DNA of 64,000 bases, from contig NZ_JAGSGD010000001.1 in the NCBI RefSeq assembly GCF_016772415.1, positions 2,939,501 through 3,003,500 on the forward strand, read 5' to 3'. This document shows, piece after piece, positions 17,133 to 25,150 of the stretch. Each line of letters begins with the position of its first letter. Position 1 is the stretch's first letter. The notes beneath the pieces are model-generated. The model ran no database searches. It saw only the letters and a list, made by a program, of their open reading frames with translations, and had not been told where the DNA came from. This stretch comes from Phenylobacterium glaciei (GTDB taxonomy: Bacteria > Pseudomonadota > Alphaproteobacteria > Caulobacterales > Caulobacteraceae). Both the position numbers and the translations under genes were made by a program.

Positions 17133-18736
17133 GCCCGGGCGTCCTCGATCATCATCCGCGCGGCCTTCTCGGCGATCATCATGGTCGGCGAGTTGGTGTT
17201 GCCCGAGGTGATGGTGGGCATCACCGAGGCGTCGGCGATGCGCAGGCCGGAGACGCCATGCACCCGCAGCCGGGCGTCCACCACCGCGCCGGGGTCACTC
17301 TGCGGTGCCATCTTCGCCGTCCCCACCGGATGGAAGATCGTGGTGCCGAGCGTGCGCGCCGCCGCTAGCAGATCGTCGTCGCTCTGGGCCTGCGCGCCCG
17401 GCCTGCGCTCCACCGGCGAGAACCTGGCCAGCGGCGGTTGGGCGACGATCTGCCGGACCAGCCGCATGGCGTCCACCGCCACCCGCTCGTCCTCGCGGGC
17501 CGAAAGATAGTTGGGCTGAATCAGCGGCGCGTCGCGGGGATCGGCGCTGGCCGCGTGGATCGAACCCCGGCTGGCAGGGCGAAGATTGCAGACGCTGACC
17601 GTGATCGCCGGCGCCACGTGCAGCGCCTCGCCGAACCGGTCCAGCGACAGCGGCTGGACGTGGAACTGCAGGTTCGGCGTCGCCTGCTCGGGCGAGGACT
17701 TGGCGAAGGCCCCCAACTGCGACGGCGCCATCGACATCGGCCCCTTCCGGAACAGGGCGTACTCGGCCGCCATCAGCGGCCGGCGCCACCAGGAGGCATA
17801 GAGCTCGTTCATGGTCGGCACGCCGGTGACCCCGTAATAGGGCCGGATCTGCAGGTGATCCTGTAGGTTCTCGCCGACGCCCGGCAGATGCCGCGTGGTC
17901 GCGATCCCCAGGGCCGACAGCCGTTCGCCGTCGCCGATCCCCGACAGCTCCAGGATCTGCGGCGTGCCCACCGCGCCCGCCGCCAGCACCACTTCGCCGT
18001 CAGCCCACGCCTCGAAGGCCTCGGCGCCTTGCGTCCAGGCCACGCCCACGGCGCGCCCGTCCTCGATAATCACCCGGCTCACCTGGGCGCCCGTCACCAG
18101 CTTCAGGTTGGGCCGCGTCAGCACCGGCTTCAGGAACCCCCGCGCCGCGCTCCAGCGCCGCCCGGCCTTCTGGTTCACCTGGAAATAGCCGACGCCGGCA
18201 TTGTCGCCGCTGTTGAAATCGCCGACCGCCGGGATGCCCGCCATCTCGGCGGCTTCGGAGAAAGCGTCGAGAACATCCCAGCGCATGCGCGGATGCTCCA
18301 CCCGCCACTCGCCGCCGCTGCGATGGTGTTCGGACGGTGGCGCGATGTGGTCCTCCTGGGCCAGGAACAGCGGCAGGACGTCGTCCCAGCCCCAGCCCGC
18401 CAGTCCCATCTGCCGCCAGCCGTCATAGTCGGCCGCCTGGCCGCGCATGTAGATCATCGCGTTGATGGCCGACGATCCGCCGATCACCTTGCCACGCGGA
18501 TAGGCCAGCTTGCGCCCCGCCAGCCCCGGAATGGCCTGGGTCTCGAACATCCAGTCGGCGCGCGGATTGCCGATGGAAAACAGGTAGCCCACCGGGATGT
18601 GGAACCAGATCCAGTCGTCCTTGCCGCCGGCCTCCAGCACCAGGACCCGCGTCGCAGGGTCGGCCGACAGCCGGTTGGCCAGGACGCACCCGGCCGAGCC
18701 GCCGCCGACGATGATGTAATCGAAGTGCTCAGACAC
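17129..18736 (-). CDS. GMC family FAD oxidoreductase (choline dehydrogenase-like)
   Basis: A 535-residue flavoprotein. FDYIIVGGGSAGCVLANRLS is the FAD dinucleotide-binding motif, YPRGKVIGGSSAINAMIYMRG is GMC signature 1, and GAVGTPQILELSGIG is signature 2. The C-terminal GTTIFHPVGTAKMAP holds the catalytic His, with DARLRVHGVSGLRIADASVMPTITSGNTNSPTMMIAEK closing the FAD domain. Members oxidise primary alcohols, most often choline or aliphatic alcohols. GTG 18736 is the start, 4 nt after the methyltransferase stop. No betaine pathway gene is nearby, so the substrate is open. Confidence 0.88.
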   Translation of the reverse strand: MSEHFDYIIVGGGSAGCVLANRLSADPATRVLVLEAGGKDDWIWFHIPVGYLFSIGNPRADWMFETQAIPGLAGRKLAYPRGKVIGGSSAINAMIYMRGQAADYDGWRQMGLAGWGWDDVLPLFLAQEDHIAPPSEHHRSGGEWRVEHPRMRWDVLDAFSEAAEMAGIPAVGDFNSGDNAGVGYFQVNQKAGRRWSAARGFLKPVLTRPNLKLVTGAQVSRVIIEDGRAVGVAWTQGAEAFEAWADGEVVLAAGAVGTPQILELSGIGDGERLSALGIATTRHLPGVGENLQDHLQIRPYYGVTGVPTMNELYASWWRRPLMAAEYALFRKGPMSMAPSQLGAFAKSSPEQATPNLQFHVQPLSLDRFGEALHVAPAITVSVCNLRPASRGSIHAASADPRDAPLIQPNYLSAREDERVAVDAMRLVRQIVAQPPLARFSPVERRPGAQAQSDDDLLAAARTLGTTIFHPVGTAKMAPQSDPGAVVDARLRVHGVSGLRIADASVMPTITSGNTNSPTMMIAEKAARMMIEDARA

Positions 18737-18740
18737 GGCG

Positions 18741-19460
18741 CTAGTCGTAGTTCATGAAGGCGCGCGCCTGCCGGTCGGCGATCCGCGCGGCGCGGAAGGT
18801 CAGCTCCGGCAGGGTCGCCTGGATCAGCTGGAAACACGGCTCCACGGCATGTTGCGTGGTGCAGACCAGCTTGGTGCCGCCCCCCATCAGCGGGCCCGAA
18901 CGCGGGATCACCGCCACGGGGTGCAGGTTCGGCGCGGCGCGCAGGCCGTCGATGATCCCCTCGGTCACGTCCGGGAACCAGTCGTGCAGATAGTCGTCGA
19001 TCACCACAATGCCGCCCTCCACCAGGAAGCTCGCGGCCAGCTGGATGTCGTTGAACACCGCTTCATAGGCGTGGTCGCCGTCGATGTGGACGAAGCGCGC
19101 GGGCGCCTCCAGCAGCCCCGCCCAGCCGGCCGGATCGATGGTGCGGGAGTCGGCCTTGGCGAACCGCACATTGGCCACCGTCTCGGGGCTGACCACGCGG
19201 TTCAGGTGATCCACCAGCACCTCGGCGATGTCGCCCTCGAAGACATCGACGCCGATCAGCTTGTCCTCGCCGGCCGCCAGGGCCATGCCCACGAAGGTCT
19301 TGCCGTAATAGGTGCCGATCTCGGCCAGCGAGCCCCGCAGGCCCGCCTGCAGCTGCCAGGACAGCAGGGTCGAGAAGGTGCGCGCCGAGCGGGGCGAGAT
19401 GAAGCCCGCCACGCTCTCCATGCCGCCGCCGGCCGCGAACCACGCCTCGTGATCAGCCAT
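18741..19460 (-). CDS. Class I SAM-dependent methyltransferase
   Basis: A 239-residue methyltransferase of the MT_24 / CmcI-like type. GSLAEIGTYYGKTFVGMALAA is SAM motif I, KLIGVDVFEGD the post-I acidic residue, ARFVHIDGDHAYEAVFNDIQLA the DGDH metal or substrate motif, and GGIVVIDDYLHDWFPDV the second acidic block. DGDH followed by DD is typical of metal-dependent O-methyltransferases. GGGGAG lies upstream of ATG 19460. First gene of an operon with the GMC oxidoreductase and the AlgX-like gene. Confidence 0.82.
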   Translation of the reverse strand: MADHEAWFAAGGGMESVAGFISPRSARTFSTLLSWQLQAGLRGSLAEIGTYYGKTFVGMALAAGEDKLIGVDVFEGDIAEVLVDHLNRVVSPETVANVRFAKADSRTIDPAGWAGLLEAPARFVHIDGDHAYEAVFNDIQLAASFLVEGGIVVIDDYLHDWFPDVTEGIIDGLRAAPNLHPVAVIPRSGPLMGGGTKLVCTTQHAVEPCFQLIQATLPELTFRAARIADRQARAFMNYD

Positions 19461-19544
19461 GCCTAACTCCCCGAGTCGCCATGACCCGCGCCTTGAGCGA
19501 TACGGTTTGGCGCCGGTGGTGACAATGCGCGACAGGGAGGCGTG

Positions 19545-20471
19545 ATGCGACAGACCAAACCCGAAATCTCCATCGCGCCGGGCGCGCGCCGCCCCGGCAT
19601 GACCTGGATTGCTGGCGGCGCATTCCGCATGGGATCGGACCATCACTATGCCGAGGAGGCGCCGGCCCGCGAGGCGGCCGTGGCCGGCTTCTGGATCGAC
19701 ACCGCCCCCGTCACCAACCGCCAGTTCGCCCGCTTCGTCCGCGAGACCGGCTGGACCAGCTTCGCCGAGCGGACGCCCGATCCTGCCGACTATCCCGGCG
19801 CGCCGCCGGATGCCCTGGTGGCCGGCTCCCTGGTCTTCACCCCGCCCCCCGGCCCCGTGCCCCTGGACAATCCCGGCGGCTGGTGGCGCTACGTGGCCGG
19901 CGCCGACTGGCGCCATCCCCTCGGGCCCGACAGCGGTCTCGCCGGCCTGTGGGAGCACCCCGTCGTCCACGTCGCCTGGACCGACGTCGAGGCCTATGCC
20001 GCCTGGGCCAAGGCTGATCTGCCCACCGAGGCCGAGTGGGAGTTCGCGGCCCGCGGCGGTCTCGCCGACACCGAGTTCGCCTGGGGCGACGAGCTGTCGC
20101 CGAACGGCAAGCTGATGGCCAACACCTGGCAGGGCCAGTTCCCGCACCACAGCCTGAAACCCCGCTTCCGGACCTCTAAGGTCGGCAGCTTCCCCGCCAA
20201 CGGCTACGGCCTGGCCGACATGATCGGCAATGTCTGGGAATGGACGCGTGACACCTGGACGGTCACTTGTCGGCCAATGTCGGCCTGTTGCGCCGACCCG
20301 GCCGACAGCTTTGATCCCGACGCTCCCACCATACCCCGCAAGGTTTTGAAGGGCGGCTCCCACCTCTGCGCGCCCTCCTACTGTCAGCGCTATCGGCCGG
20401 CCGCGCGCCACGCGCAGAGCCTCGACAGCTCCACCTCCCATGTCGGCTTCCGCTGCGTGGTGCGCCCCTGA
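19545..20471 (+). CDS. Formylglycine-generating enzyme (sulfatase-modifying factor)
   Basis: A 308-residue FGE-type protein. It converts an active-site Cys of sulfatases (CxPxR motif) to formylglycine with O2 and Cu(I). The catalytic pair is intact: Cys275 and Cys280 in GGSHLCAPSYCQRYRP, followed by ARHAQSLDSSTSHVGFRC as in the human SUMF1 core. MTWIAGGAFRMGSD opens the domain and NVWEWTRDTW is the central motif. Thus it is a true FGE rather than one of the many Cys-lacking FGE-fold proteins. ATG 19545 is chosen from GGAGG 4 nt before it. No sulfatase gene is in the window, so its substrate is encoded elsewhere. Confidence 0.9.
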   Translation: MRQTKPEISIAPGARRPGMTWIAGGAFRMGSDHHYAEEAPAREAAVAGFWIDTAPVTNRQFARFVRETGWTSFAERTPDPADYPGAPPDALVAGSLVFTPPPGPVPLDNPGGWWRYVAGADWRHPLGPDSGLAGLWEHPVVHVAWTDVEAYAAWAKADLPTEAEWEFAARGGLADTEFAWGDELSPNGKLMANTWQGQFPHHSLKPRFRTSKVGSFPANGYGLADMIGNVWEWTRDTWTVTCRPMSACCADPADSFDPDAPTIPRKVLKGGSHLCAPSYCQRYRPAARHAQSLDSSTSHVGFRCVVRP

Positions 20472-20568
20472 CCCTTATTCCGCCCTTACGCCCCGGTTCG
20501 GCCTTCCGTCTCGAAGCCTGACGGTCCCCGGGTCCACAACCGCGTCCTGTTCCATCCAGGACGCCGAC

Positions 20569-20652
20569 ATGTTGGACCTTCTCTTCCTCGCCACCGGCCT
20601 CGGGGCCTTCGCCCTGTTCGCCGCCTTCGCCATCGCGCTGAGGCGCCTCTAG
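20569..20652 (+). CDS. 27-residue membrane microprotein upstream of kdpF
   Basis: ATG 20569 to TAG 20652 encodes 27 residues: MLDLLFLATGLGAFALFAAF as one hydrophobic helix, ending AIALRRL with a positive tail. It ends 2 nt before the kdpF start, so it is in the kdp transcript. Its reality rests on hydrophobicity, a basic C-terminus and tight spacing. Small proteins of this shape occur ahead of kdpF in other genomes as far as I recall, but that was not checked. It could be a second KdpF-like stabiliser or an unselected leader peptide. Confidence 0.5.
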   Translation: MLDLLFLATGLGAFALFAAFAIALRRL

Positions 20653-20654
20653 CC

Positions 20655-20741
20655 ATGGCCGAGACCCTGATCTGGGCCGCCGGCGCCGTCGTCATCGGCG
20701 TCTACATGGTCGCGGCCCTGCTGCGCCCCGACCGCTTCTAG
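20655..20741 (+). CDS. kdpF: KdpF, small subunit of the K+-transporting ATPase
   Basis: A 28-residue single-span protein: MAETLIWAAGAVVIGVYMVA then ALLRPDRF. The ALLRP-[DE]-[RK]-F ending is the KdpF hallmark. KdpF sits beside KdpA and stabilises the KdpFABC complex in the inner membrane. It is 12 nt upstream of kdpA, with GGGAG ahead of the kdpA start. Confidence 0.88.
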   Translation: MAETLIWAAGAVVIGVYMVAALLRPDRF

Positions 20742-20753
20742 GGAGCGCCCGCC

Positions 20754-22463
20754 ATGAACTGGCAAGGCTGGGCCGAAATCGCCCTCACCCTCTCCGCCGC
20801 CATCGGCCTGGGCTGGCCCCTGGGGGTCTACATGTCCCGCGTCTGGAACGGCGAGCGCACCTGGCTCGACCCCGTGCTCAAGCCCGTCGAGCGGCTGGTC
20901 TATGCCGGTTGCGGCGTCGATCCGGCCAAGAGCCAGACCTGGCTCGGCTACGCTGCCGCCCTGCTGGCCTTCAACGCCGCGGGCTTCGTCATCCTCTACG
21001 CCATCCTGCGCCTGCAGGGGGTGCTACCCCTTAATCCGCAAGGCTTTGCGGGCCTCTCGCCGGACCTCGCATTCAACACCGCGGTCAGCTTCGTCACCAA
21101 CACCAACTGGCAGTCCTACGGTGGCGAGACCACCATGAGCGCGCTCAGCCAGATGATCGGACTGACCACCCAGAACTTCCTGTCGGCCGCCACCGGGGCC
21201 ACCATCGCCGCGGCCCTGGCGCGGGCCTTCATCAGCCATCGCGGCGAGGGCGTCGGCAACTTCTGGGCCGACCTGACGCGCACAACGCTCTACGTCCTGC
21301 TGCCGCTGGCCATCGTCTTCGCCCTGGTCCTGGTGGCGCTGGGCGTGCCGCAGACCCTGGCCGCCTCGGTCACCGCCCACACCCTCGACGGTGGCGAGCA
21401 GCAGATCTCGCTGTTCGCCACCGCCAGCCAGCTGTCCATCAAGATGCTGGGGATCAACGGCGGCGGGGTGTTCAACGTCAACTCGGCTCACCCCTTTGAG
21501 AACCCCAGCCCGATCACCAACTTCCTGACCGCGGTCTCGATCAACGTGCTGGGCTGGGGCGCCTTCTTCGCCTTCGGCCGCTCGGCCCTGGCGCGCAAGG
21601 ACATCCGCGCCCTGGTGGCCGCCGCCGCCATCCTGCTGTCGGCCGGCGCCAGCGCCATCTACTGGTCGGAGACGCAAGCCGCCCCCTCCCTGGTCGCCGC
21701 CCATGTGGAGGCGTCCCAGAACATGGAGGGCAAGGAGGTCCGCTTCGGCGCGCCGTCCTCCGCCGTCTGGGCTGCGTCCACCACCGGCGCCTCCAACGGC
21801 TCGGTCAACGCCATGCACGCCAGCTTCATGCCGGTGGGCGGGATGGTGGCCATGTTCCTGATGATGCTGGGCGAGATCCTGCCCGGCGGCATCGGCTCGG
21901 GCCTCGCCGTCATGGTGGTCATGGCCCTGCTGGCGGTGTTCGTGGCGGGCCTGATGGTCGGCCGCACGCCCGAGTACATGGGCAAGAAGGTGGAGGCCCG
22001 GGAGATCAAGCTCGCCATGCTGGCCGTGCTGGTGATCCCGCTTTCCATGCTGGGCTTCGCCGCCGTGGCCGCCGTCCTGCCGGTGGCGCTGAAAGGCCTG
22101 CTGAACCACGGCCCGCACGGCCTGTCGGAGATCCTCTACGCCTACGCCTCGGCCACGGCCAACAACGGCTCGGCCTTCGCGGGGCTGACCGCCAACAGCC
22201 CCTGGTGGAACACCACCCTCGGCATCGCCATGCTGCTGGGCCGCTTCCCCCCGGCCATCGCCATCCTGGCCATCGCCGGCTCCATGGCCGCCAAGCCCAA
22301 GCTCGCCCCCACCGCCGGCGCCATGCCCACCGACACCGGCCAGTTCGTCGGCCTGCTGGTGGGCGTGATCCTGATCCTCGGCGGCCTGCAATTCTTCCCG
22401 GCTCTCGCCCTTGGCCCCATCGTCGAGCACTTCCAGGTGCTGCAGACGATGGCGCGCCTCTGA
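20754..22463 (+). CDS. kdpA: KdpA, potassium-binding channel-like subunit of the Kdp ATPase
   Basis: A 569-residue polytopic inner-membrane protein with four SKT-type repeats. Selectivity-loop segments are visible as [53 protein letters not shown] and [12 protein letters not shown]. KdpA binds K+ and passes it toward KdpB. Length and order match known KdpA (about 560). It is followed by kdpB after 24 bp. Confidence 0.97.
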   Translation: MNWQGWAEIALTLSAAIGLGWPLGVYMSRVWNGERTWLDPVLKPVERLVYAGCGVDPAKSQTWLGYAAALLAFNAAGFVILYAILRLQGVLPLNPQGFAGLSPDLAFNTAVSFVTNTNWQSYGGETTMSALSQMIGLTTQNFLSAATGATIAAALARAFISHRGEGVGNFWADLTRTTLYVLLPLAIVFALVLVALGVPQTLAASVTAHTLDGGEQQISLFATASQLSIKMLGINGGGVFNVNSAHPFENPSPITNFLTAVSINVLGWGAFFAFGRSALARKDIRALVAAAAILLSAGASAIYWSETQAAPSLVAAHVEASQNMEGKEVRFGAPSSAVWAASTTGASNGSVNAMHASFMPVGGMVAMFLMMLGEILPGGIGSGLAVMVVMALLAVFVAGLMVGRTPEYMGKKVEAREIKLAMLAVLVIPLSMLGFAAVAAVLPVALKGLLNHGPHGLSEILYAYASATANNGSAFAGLTANSPWWNTTLGIAMLLGRFPPAIAILAIAGSMAAKPKLAPTAGAMPTDTGQFVGLLVGVILILGGLQFFPALALGPIVEHFQVLQTMARL

Positions 22464-22487
22464 CCCCTGCGTTCAAGGCGTCCTGAC

Positions 22488-24554
22488 ATGACCACCTCCT
22501 ACGTCCCCGGCGAGCCGACCCGCCGCGCCCCCAAGCTCGGCGGCGGGGTCTCCGCCGCCCAGATGGGCCGCGCCCTGCGCCAGGCCTTCGTCAAGCTCGA
22601 TCCCCGCAAACTGGCCGGCAATCCGGTCATCCTCACCACCGAGATCGTCGCCATCCTGGCCACCCTCTCGGCGGGCCTTGCCATCGCCCAGGGCGCGGGC
22701 GCGGGCTTCGCGATCCAGATGGCCGCCTGGCTCTGGGCCACCGTGCTGTTCGCCAACTTCGCCGAGAGCATCGCCGAGGGCCGGGGCAAGGCCGCCGCCG
22801 ACAACCTGCGCGCCACCCGCGTCACGACGAAAGCCAAGCTGATCGTCGACTCCAAGACCGGGACCATCGTCCCCACCCCGGCCCACCTGCTGGGGGTCGG
22901 AGAGATCGTCCTGGTGGAGGCCGGCGACGTGATCCCCGCCGACGGCGAGATCATTGAGGGCGTCGCCTCGGTCAACGAAGCCGCCATCACCGGCGAGAGC
23001 GCCCCCGTCATCCGCGAGTCCGGCGGCGACCGGTCCGCCGTCACCGGCGGCACCACCGTGGTCTCCGACTGGCTCAAGATCCGCATCACCTCGGAGGCGG
23101 GCAACACCTTCCTCGACCGCATGATCGCCATGGTCGAGGGCGCCGACCGCCGCAAGACCCCCAACGAGCTGGCCCTGGCCGTGCTGCTGGCCGGACTGAC
23201 CCTGATCTTCCTGATCGCCGTGGTCAGCCTGGTGGGCCTGGGCGCCTATTCGGGGATCACCCTTCCCCCGATGATCCTGGGCGCCCTGTTCATCACCCTG
23301 ATCCCCACCACCATCGGCGGCCTGCTCTCGGCCGTCGGCATCGCCGGCATGGACCGGCTGCTGAAGGTCAATGTGCTCGCCACCTCCGGCCGGGCCGTGG
23401 AGGCCGCCGGCGACGTCGACACCCTGCTGCTGGACAAGACCGGCACCATCACCTTCGGCAACCGCATGGCCACCGAGGTGATCCCCGCCCCCGGCGTCCG
23501 CCCCGAGGTCGTCCTGCGCGCCACCCTGATGGCCTCCCTGGGCGACGAGACCCCGGAGGGCCGTTCCATCGTCGAACTGGCCCGCAACCAGGGCCTCACG
23601 GCCGAAGTCCCCAAGGGCGCGACCCTGATCGCCTTCTCGGCCACCACCCGTCAGTCGGGCCTGGACGCCGACGGCCACGCCTGGCGCAAGGGCGCGGTGG
23701 ACGCGGTGATCCGCAGCCTCGACCTCACCCCCGACCAGATCCCGCCGGAGTTCAGCGCCGCCGTCGACCGCATCGCCCGCTCGGGCGGCACGCCGCTGGC
23801 GGTGAGCGAGAACGGCGCGCTCGTCGGTGTCATCCACCTGAAGGACGTCGTGAAGCCCGGCGTGAAGGAGCGCTTCGCCGACCTGCGCCGCATGGGCCTG
23901 CGCACGGTGATGATCACCGGCGACAACCCGGTGACCGCCGCGGCCATCGCCAGCGAGGCGGGCGTCGACGACTTCCTCGCCGAGGCCACGCCGGAGGACA
24001 AGCTGCGGATGATCCGCGAGGAGCAGGCCAAGGGCCGGCTGGTGGCCATGTGCGGCGACGGCGCCAACGACGCGCCCGCCCTCGCCCAAGCCGATGTCGG
24101 CGTCGCCATGCAGACCGGCGCCCAGGCCGCCCGCGAGGCCGGCAACATGGTCGACCTCGACAGCGACCCCACCAAGGTCCTGGAGATCGTCGAGGTCGGC
24201 AAGCAGATGCTGATCACCCGGGGCGCGCTCACCACCTTCTCCATCGCCAACGATGTGGCCAAGTACTTCGCCATCATCCCGGCGATGTTCGCAGGCTCCC
24301 TGCCGGCGCTGGGCGCGCTTAACATCATGCACCTGGGCAGCCCGCAGAGCGCGATTCTGTCGGCGGTGATCTTCAACGCCGTCATCATCGTCATGCTGAT
24401 CCCGCTGGCCCTGCGCGGCGTGAAGTACCGGGCGATCGGGGCGGCCAAGCTCCTGTCCCGCAACCTGCTGGTCTACGGCCTGGGCGGCCTGATCGCCCCC
24501 TTCGTCGGCATCAAGGTCATCGACCTGGTCGTCTCAGGCCTGCGTCTCGCGTGA
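22488..24554 (+). CDS. kdpB: KdpB, P-type ATPase subunit of the Kdp potassium pump
   Basis: A 688-residue type IA P-type ATPase. The phosphorylated Asp is about residue 316 in [21 protein letters not shown] is the actuator loop, [15 protein letters not shown] and [20 protein letters not shown] form the P-domain hinge. Membrane helices at the N-terminus and around 215-280 flank the actuator, and the C-terminal helices end the protein. KdpB hydrolyses ATP to power uptake by KdpA. Confidence 0.97.
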   Translation: MTTSYVPGEPTRRAPKLGGGVSAAQMGRALRQAFVKLDPRKLAGNPVILTTEIVAILATLSAGLAIAQGAGAGFAIQMAAWLWATVLFANFAESIAEGRGKAAADNLRATRVTTKAKLIVDSKTGTIVPTPAHLLGVGEIVLVEAGDVIPADGEIIEGVASVNEAAITGESAPVIRESGGDRSAVTGGTTVVSDWLKIRITSEAGNTFLDRMIAMVEGADRRKTPNELALAVLLAGLTLIFLIAVVSLVGLGAYSGITLPPMILGALFITLIPTTIGGLLSAVGIAGMDRLLKVNVLATSGRAVEAAGDVDTLLLDKTGTITFGNRMATEVIPAPGVRPEVVLRATLMASLGDETPEGRSIVELARNQGLTAEVPKGATLIAFSATTRQSGLDADGHAWRKGAVDAVIRSLDLTPDQIPPEFSAAVDRIARSGGTPLAVSENGALVGVIHLKDVVKPGVKERFADLRRMGLRTVMITGDNPVTAAAIASEAGVDDFLAEATPEDKLRMIREEQAKGRLVAMCGDGANDAPALAQADVGVAMQTGAQAAREAGNMVDLDSDPTKVLEIVEVGKQMLITRGALTTFSIANDVAKYFAIIPAMFAGSLPALGALNIMHLGSPQSAILSAVIFNAVIIVMLIPLALRGVKYRAIGAAKLLSRNLLVYGLGGLIAPFVGIKVIDLVVSGLRLA

Positions 24555-24562
24555 GGATTTCC

Positions 24563-25150
24563 ATGCTCGCTCAACTTCGCCCCGCCCTGGTCTCCACGGG
24601 CTTCTTCACCGTGCTGCTGGGCCTGGTCTATCCGATGGCGATCACCGGGATCGCCCAGGTGGCCCTGCCCGCCGCCGCCAATGGCAGCCTGGTCCACGAC
24701 GCCAAGGGCCAGGTGATCGGCTCGGCCCTGATCGGCCAAGGCTTCGCCAAGCCGGAGTACCTGCATCCCCGCCCTTCGGCGGCCGGCACGGGCTACGACG
24801 CCTCGGCCTCCTCCGGCTCCAACCTCGGCCCGATGAACGAAGACCTCGCCAAGCGCATCGCCACCGACGCCGACGCCCTGCGCAAGGAAGCCCCCGGCCC
24901 AATCCCCGCCGACGCGGTGACGACGTCGGCCTCGGGCCTCGATCCCGACATCTCGCCGGAGACCGCCCATCGCCAGGCCGCCCGTATCGCCGCCGCCCGA
25001 GGCGCCACCGTCGCAGAGGTGGAGGCCCTGATCACCACCCACACCGCCGGCCGGACCCTGGGCTTCCTGGGCCAGCCGCGGGTCAATGTGCTGATGACCA
25101 ACCTCGCCCTCGACGCGCGCTATCCGGTCCGTCACCCTCGCGTCCCATGA
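24563..25150 (+). CDS. kdpC: KdpC, subunit of the Kdp potassium pump
   Basis: A 195-residue single-span inner-membrane protein with a periplasmic domain. Family blocks are LVYPMAITGIAQ (membrane helix), GSALIGQGFAKPEYLHPRPSAAG, SSGSNLGPMN, DAVTTSASGLDPDISPETAHRQAARIA and VNVLMTNLALD. ATG 24563 is chosen: GAGGA lies 5 nt before it, while GTG 24551 overlaps kdpB and has no site. Its stop overlaps the kdpD start in ATGA. Confidence 0.95.
   Translation: MLAQLRPALVSTGFFTVLLGLVYPMAITGIAQVALPAAANGSLVHDAKGQVIGSALIGQGFAKPEYLHPRPSAAGTGYDASASSGSNLGPMNEDLAKRIATDADALRKEAPGPIPADAVTTSASGLDPDISPETAHRQAARIAAARGATVAEVEALITTHTAGRTLGFLGQPRVNVLMTNLALDARYPVRHPRVP

Noticed and set aside
22473-24332. Long open frame on the minus strand (about 619 codons)
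   Set aside because: It is the antisense of kdpB. It is rich in Gly, Asp, His and Gln without any domain, the usual shadow of GC-rich genes.
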